64,000 bases of DNA from an uncultured Caldilinea sp. (lineage in GTDB: Bacteria > Chloroflexota > Anaerolineae > Caldilineales > Caldilineaceae). Of this stretch, positions 59,277 to 64,000 are shown piece after piece (positions within the stretch are counted from its first letter, which is position 1; each line of letters begins with the position of its first letter). Location of the stretch: contig NZ_CAKZMJ010000095.1 of assembly GCF_937128415.1 (NCBI RefSeq), forward strand, positions 62,001 through 126,000, in the 5' to 3' direction. Made by a program: the position numbers and the translations under genes. Below the pieces are notes generated by a model. That model worked only from the letters and a program-made list of their open reading frames with translations, was not told the origin of the DNA and ran no database searches.

Positions 59277-59309
59277 TTAAGACACAGAACACGCATTCTG
59301 TGCTATAAT
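59277..59309 (+). promoter_or_regulatory. Promoter with built-in operator
   Basis: TATAAT at 59304-59309 is preceded directly by the inverted repeat CACAGAA-N6-TTCTGTG (59283-59302). No good -35 is present (TTAAGA at 59277, 21 nt away), so activation or repression through the palindrome is likely. It would drive the packaging-type genes to the right. Confidence 0.6.
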
Positions 59310-59348
59310 TGCTTTAACATTCAACGATTTTCAAGAGGAGACGGCAGG

Positions 59349-59897
59349 ATGGACACAATCAACGAGCTAGAGCGTGACCGTGCAACATTGACGGCGATCT
59401 TGGAGCGTGAAGCGACCTTGAGCGACCAGGCAGACGCGCTACGCCAGCAACTTGCGGCGGCGCGGGCGGAACTGGACACCACGACCGACGAACAGGCGGC
59501 GCTGAAGCTGTTGGCGAAAGTGACGGCCACCACGAACTCACTTGCGCAATGCGAGCGCCAGTTGGCGGAAGTGGCGGCGCAGAAAGAGACAGCAACGCGG
59601 CGCTACGAAGTGAGTTGTTGGCGTCGGCTGGAATCCGACGTACAGGCGGCTGAACGTGCGTTCGCTGACGAACTCTGGCAGGTGCGCGACCAGCTTCAGC
59701 GGCTGATTGACCTGGACAACGAGCGCGCCGAAGCGCAAAATCGCAGTCACGGCACGGAACACGCCGCGGCGACTCCGGCGCACCGCCAGTTGCTCAATGT
59801 GTTGGAATCCTGGTTGGTGCACCGCGGCTACGCCAAGCGGCGGGTTGGTCCCAAACTGGCAGACCAAGTAGAGTTTGTGAAGGTGGGTGCAGCATGA
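59349..59897 (+). CDS. Coiled-coil protein
   Basis: A 182-residue protein, nearly all heptad-type helix from residue 1 to about 130 (LERDRATLTAILEREATLSDQ...), with a basic C-terminal region (HRGYAKRRVGPKLADQ). AGAGGAG precedes the ATG. First gene after the TATAAT promoter. It could be a scaffold or regulator; function unknown. Confidence 0.6.
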   Translation: MDTINELERDRATLTAILEREATLSDQADALRQQLAAARAELDTTTDEQAALKLLAKVTATTNSLAQCERQLAEVAAQKETATRRYEVSCWRRLESDVQAAERAFADELWQVRDQLQRLIDLDNERAEAQNRSHGTEHAAATPAHRQLLNVLESWLVHRGYAKRRVGPKLADQVEFVKVGAA

Positions 59898-60265
59898 AAC
59901 GAACAATGACGCCAGCAGAACGACAACGCGAGTTGGCGGCAATCATGAGCACGCTCAGTGCGTCGGAGCGCGCCGCTGTGGAGCGCAGACCCACGCTGAA
60001 CGGCGGTAGCATCTCTCAGCGCTGGTCGCGCATGACGCCGCAGGAGCGATGGGAGTACTGCAAGCGTGAGTTCCGACACGAACTGTCCGACGGCTGGAAC
60101 GACGCCCCACCACAGTTGCAGAAGCATTTGGCGGAAGTGCGCGCTGACGCGGAAGGACGCGCTGCACTGTCGGAACGCGAGAAGCGCGCGCTGCGCTATG
60201 ACGAGGGCGTCCGCGTCGGATTCACCGCCAACACGGGACTCACGGCGAGCTACCGTCGGCGCTGA
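59894..60265 (+). CDS. Unknown element protein
   Basis: A 123-residue, highly charged helical protein (MTPAERQRELAAIMSTL...), coupled to the coiled-coil gene by an ATGA overlap. Contains ISQRWSRMTPQERWEYCKREF. No family recognised. Confidence 0.55.
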   Translation: MKRTMTPAERQRELAAIMSTLSASERAAVERRPTLNGGSISQRWSRMTPQERWEYCKREFRHELSDGWNDAPPQLQKHLAEVRADAEGRAALSEREKRALRYDEGVRVGFTANTGLTASYRRR

Positions 60266-60272
60266 AGGGGAG

Positions 60273-60331
60273 GGGGACAAAATCTCTGACAGTTTTGTCT
60301 CCGTACCGCTTGCCCAGGTGCACGCGTGCAC
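60273..60331 (+). promoter_or_regulatory. Hairpin and perfect palindrome before the terminase gene
   Basis: GGGGACAAAA (60273-60282) pairs with TTTTGTCTCC (60293-60302) with one G-U. Further on lies a perfect 14-bp palindrome, GTGCACGCGTGCAC (60318-60331), 36 bp before the terminase ATG. The palindrome is a likely operator. Confidence 0.5.
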
Positions 60332-60366
60332 ATGTCAACGTGATTCCTTTTTCGTATAGAGGTACT

Positions 60367-60894
60367 ATGCCTGCACCAAAATCGACCGCGGCGCACCTTG
60401 CAGATGGCACATTCCGCGCCGACCGGCACGCAAAGCGCCGCCGCGTGGAGGCTGCGCAATCAGGAAAGCCGCTGAAACCGCCCAAAGAGTTACCGCCGAA
60501 ACTACGACCCCTTTGGCGGCGCGTGGTGGCGTCGATTGACGCTGGCTGGCTGGCGCCTGCTGACGCGTGGCTGTTGTCGGCGTTGGTGGTGGTGCTTGAC
60601 CAGGTGAATCGGGACGCTGCAAAAGTCAGCGACCTGGGGAGCGTGGTGAAGGGTGCGCGTTCCGGTGAATTGGTGCGCAATCCGTTTGCCATCTCGCTAC
60701 GCCAGAATCTCGACGCGCTACTTCGCTTGAGCGTGCGCTTTGGCTTATCACCCCGCGACCGTGCGTTGCTGGCGACGTTGGCGATGCCGGAAAGCGCCAG
60801 CAGCGGTGCGTCGGCGGTCTTCGAGCAACTCCTACAGCAGATTCACGCCGTGAGCGACCAGGCAGCGGACGCGCCAGAAGCTGAGGAATGGTAG
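60367..60894 (+). CDS. terS: Phage terminase small subunit, P27 family
   Basis: A 175-residue DNA-packaging recognition protein. The start MPAPKSTAAHLADGTFRADRH, the segment LKPPKELPPKLRPLWRRVV and the end of the core FGLSPRDRALLAT are typical of P27-type TerS. ATG 60367 has AGAGGT upstream. No large subunit is encoded in the element, as in satellites that redirect a helper phage's packaging motor. Confidence 0.85.
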   Translation: MPAPKSTAAHLADGTFRADRHAKRRRVEAAQSGKPLKPPKELPPKLRPLWRRVVASIDAGWLAPADAWLLSALVVVLDQVNRDAAKVSDLGSVVKGARSGELVRNPFAISLRQNLDALLRLSVRFGLSPRDRALLATLAMPESASSGASAVFEQLLQQIHAVSDQAADAPEAEEW

Positions 60895-61136
60895 CAGACT
60901 TCGACGAAACGCTGGCCAGACTACTCGACTCCGGCGTAGCATTCCCGATTGCGCTGAAACTCGCCGTCCGCGCCGCGTGGCGTGGCGCGGACGAGGACGT
61001 GCAGCGGCTGTGGGCGGACTGTAGCAGCGTGCGGTGTGGTTGCGGTGTGATGTTCCGATTCAGAGACGGCGCGACGCGTGCCAAGTGTCCCAACTGCGGT
61101 GCGAGATACGAAAGAATGCCGACGCGACCAGTATAG
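60888..61136 (+). CDS. Small zinc-ribbon protein
   Basis: An 82-residue protein overlapping terS by 7 nt. Residues about 49-73 hold CGCGVMF and CPNCGARYE, a four-cysteine zinc ribbon. The N-terminal half is a helical pair. The direct coupling to TerS hints at a packaging or HNH-accessory role. Function unproved. Confidence 0.6.
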   Translation: MVADFDETLARLLDSGVAFPIALKLAVRAAWRGADEDVQRLWADCSSVRCGCGVMFRFRDGATRAKCPNCGARYERMPTRPV

Positions 61137-61149
61137 TGCTGGTCGCGTC
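61121..61149 (+). terminator. Hairpin terminator after the terS-zinc-ribbon pair
   Basis: A perfect 11-bp stem, GACGCGACCAG (61121-61131) with CTGGTCGCGTC (61139-61149), loop TATAGTG. The T run is weak (TTGGG), so termination may be partial. Confidence 0.6.
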
Positions 61150-61211
61150 TTGGGCGGCTGAAAATGAGTTGAAGCACTCTGAGTATACCACGCTTCCAGG
61201 AGTGCCACCAC

Positions 61212-61442
61212 ATGAGCGAAGATAGGCGATTACCGACGCAAACTGTTGCAATGGCTACTTACCTGCTTTGCACCGGCGGCGCGTACACCGTGAGCGAACT
61301 TGCCACGCGGTTGGCGCTGACCCCGCGCGGCACGCGGCTATTGCTGGAAAAAATCAGCACGGTTGTTCCGGTTGTGGACGAACACGAAGACGACCGCCGC
61401 GGCGCGGTCTGGCGACTCATTCCAGAGTATGACGAACGATGA
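61212..61442 (+). CDS. Winged-helix regulator
   Basis: A 76-residue protein. AYTVSELATRLALTPRGTRLLLEKIS is a helix-turn-helix of the winged type, with a wing ending VWRLIPEYD. AGGAG lies 9 nt before the ATG. Position at the right end of the element suggests control of excision or late genes. Confidence 0.6.
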   Translation: MSEDRRLPTQTVAMATYLLCTGGAYTVSELATRLALTPRGTRLLLEKISTVVPVVDEHEDDRRGAVWRLIPEYDER

Positions 61443-61623
61443 CTTCGCATGGCGCCGATTGCAGGCGGCTGTGCTGCTGCGCGCTGTGGAAGGCGTCCAG
61501 CTACGCCGACCAGGCTGTAGCGGCAAGCGACTGCGCTAGGGCTGGCTACAAACCGAGGATGCGGCGTGGATTGCGGAACTGCTGAACATCGACCCGGCGG
61601 TGCTGCGTCGGGTGAACAACTGA
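61429..61623 (+). pseudogene. Small gene interrupted by an amber codon
   Basis: A frame from ATG 61429 (MTNDDFAWRRLQAAVLLR...) is stopped by TAG at 61537-61539 but continues as good protein-like sequence (GWLQTEDAAWIAELLNIDP) to TGA at 61623. It overlaps the end of the winged-helix gene. A single nonsense change would explain it. The intact product would have 64 residues, a size and place suiting an excisionase-like protein, but no motif proves this. Confidence 0.5.
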
Positions 61624-61901
61624 TTCTGTATCAGATGTTCTTCAGAGAAAAAACCACGTAGACGGGCTAGAACGCACTGCAAGGTGTAAACACACCACAG
61701 CGACCGCTACAACGCCGTACAGCTCGTCCTGGCGGGCTTTCTGGGGGCTTGACAAAACAGACAAACGGCGCGATGCTGGACGCCAGAAATAAGCGGCTGG
61801 CAGGGTGCGCGAACACCACTGCCAGCCTAACCAGACCGACGAACAGGCGTCGGGTGGTTTTGGAGTCATTGTAGCACGGCTCCCAAATCTCCGCACTACC
61901 A
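61624..61901 (+). other. Right-end non-coding stretch of the element
   Basis: No supported gene. A TTGACA at 61749-61754 lacks a good -10. This region should hold the integrase arm-binding sites if attR resembles other tRNA-site elements, but I see no clear repeats. Confidence 0.35.
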
Positions 61902-61927
61902 AACCGTCGGTTTACCGACGGTTTTTT
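61902..61927 (+). terminator. Strong terminator before attR
   Basis: AACCGTCGG (61902-61910), loop TTTA, CCGACGGTT (61915-61923), then a run of T residues to 61927. It ends rightward transcription of the element before the tRNA gene. Confidence 0.85.
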
Positions 61928-61952
61928 GTTTGCAGCGCACATTGCGTGACAG

Positions 61953-62029
<77 letters not shown>

Positions 62030-62164
62030 TTCGTTTTATAATAATAGAATATGTCAGAAGTGCAGAACTGTCAAAGTTGTGCGAGAATTTTGAGGAGAAC
62101 CTGAAATGCGCCGGTGCAACGAAGCGTTTGTTCATTGCAGAAAATTTTCAACGGAGCGCACAAA

Positions 62165-62659
<495 letters not shown>

Positions 62660-62719
62660 ACGGATGCGCACCGGATACGAAACACGCAACACGAACGCAA
62701 CAGAACCGAAAGAACAACG

Positions 62720-62983
<264 letters not shown>

Positions 62984-62994
62984 GGAGGACCCTG

Positions 62995-63474
<480 letters not shown>

Positions 63475-63546
63475 AGATGCTGCGTAGTGCGTGTCCTGTT
63501 TTTGTGAGAGGCGTCGCAAGCATTTCCACGCAACACGCACCCCTGT

Positions 63547-63984
<438 letters not shown>

Positions 63985-64000
63985 GACCTCCTGTTCATCC

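Overview
The window reads as GC-rich bacterial chromosome, most likely from the phylum Chloroflexota (a Caldilinea-like relative). This assignment is inferred from gene content: a UPF0182 protein, Thr-Pro-rich anchored SH3b proteins, lipoproteins with Ala/Pro linkers and CUT1 sugar ABC operons. No outer-membrane or LPS genes and no rRNA are present. No database search was run, so family names rest on motifs recognised by eye.

Layout. 1-8.2 kb: the end of a UPF0182 membrane protein, an HtrA-type protease with a PepSY-like tail, YchF, an Ap4A phosphorylase-like enzyme, a methyltransferase-like protein, a cluster of dispersed palindromic repeats and a receiver-kinase hybrid. 8.2-14.3 kb: a C26 amidotransferase-type hydrolase, a penicillin-acylase-family Ntn hydrolase, an SH3b protein and an SLC13 transporter with RCK_C domains. 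14.3-16.8 kb: hypCDE for NiFe-hydrogenase maturation. 16.9-26.2 kb: two DMT exporters, a dipeptide-type ABC importer without its ATPases, an HExxH protein of unknown role and a Kup potassium transporter. 26.3-30.5 kb: a heterodimeric ABC exporter behind a 420-nt leader that looks like a translation-dependent attenuator. 30.7-31.5 kb: a VTT-domain membrane protein.

31.5-49.1 kb is one large sugar or polyol module on the minus strand. It encodes an RpiB-like isomerase, an AraM-like glycerol-1-phosphate dehydrogenase, a class II aldolase, three FGGY kinases, an SDR, a 2-hydroxyacid dehydrogenase, an ABC importer with two different ATPases, and an AraL-like HAD phosphatase. A SorC-family regulator is transcribed divergently. 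Both divergent promoters are TTGACA-N17-TATGCT, and TGCAAA-type boxes lie around them. The substrate would be imported by the ABC system, phosphorylated by the kinases, and processed by the dehydrogenases and aldolase.

49.3-62.0 kb is a 12.7-kb integrated element in the tRNA-Arg(UCG) gene, bounded by a 46-bp direct repeat. All its genes point right: tyrosine integrase, many small unknown genes, an SSB-like protein, a primase/VapE-like helicase fusion, a 12-copy iteron array with an AT-rich stretch (a likely origin), a PD-(D/E)XK nuclease, a P27-type small terminase subunit and winged-helix regulators. There is no large terminase, portal, capsid, tail or lysis gene. This content fits a phage satellite (PICI-like), and it is the most novel item here. 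Three neighbouring small genes near its left end carry apparent frameshifts at simple repeats.

62.1-64 kb resumes the host chromosome with moaC, moaD and moaE (molybdopterin synthesis) and a small P-loop protein.
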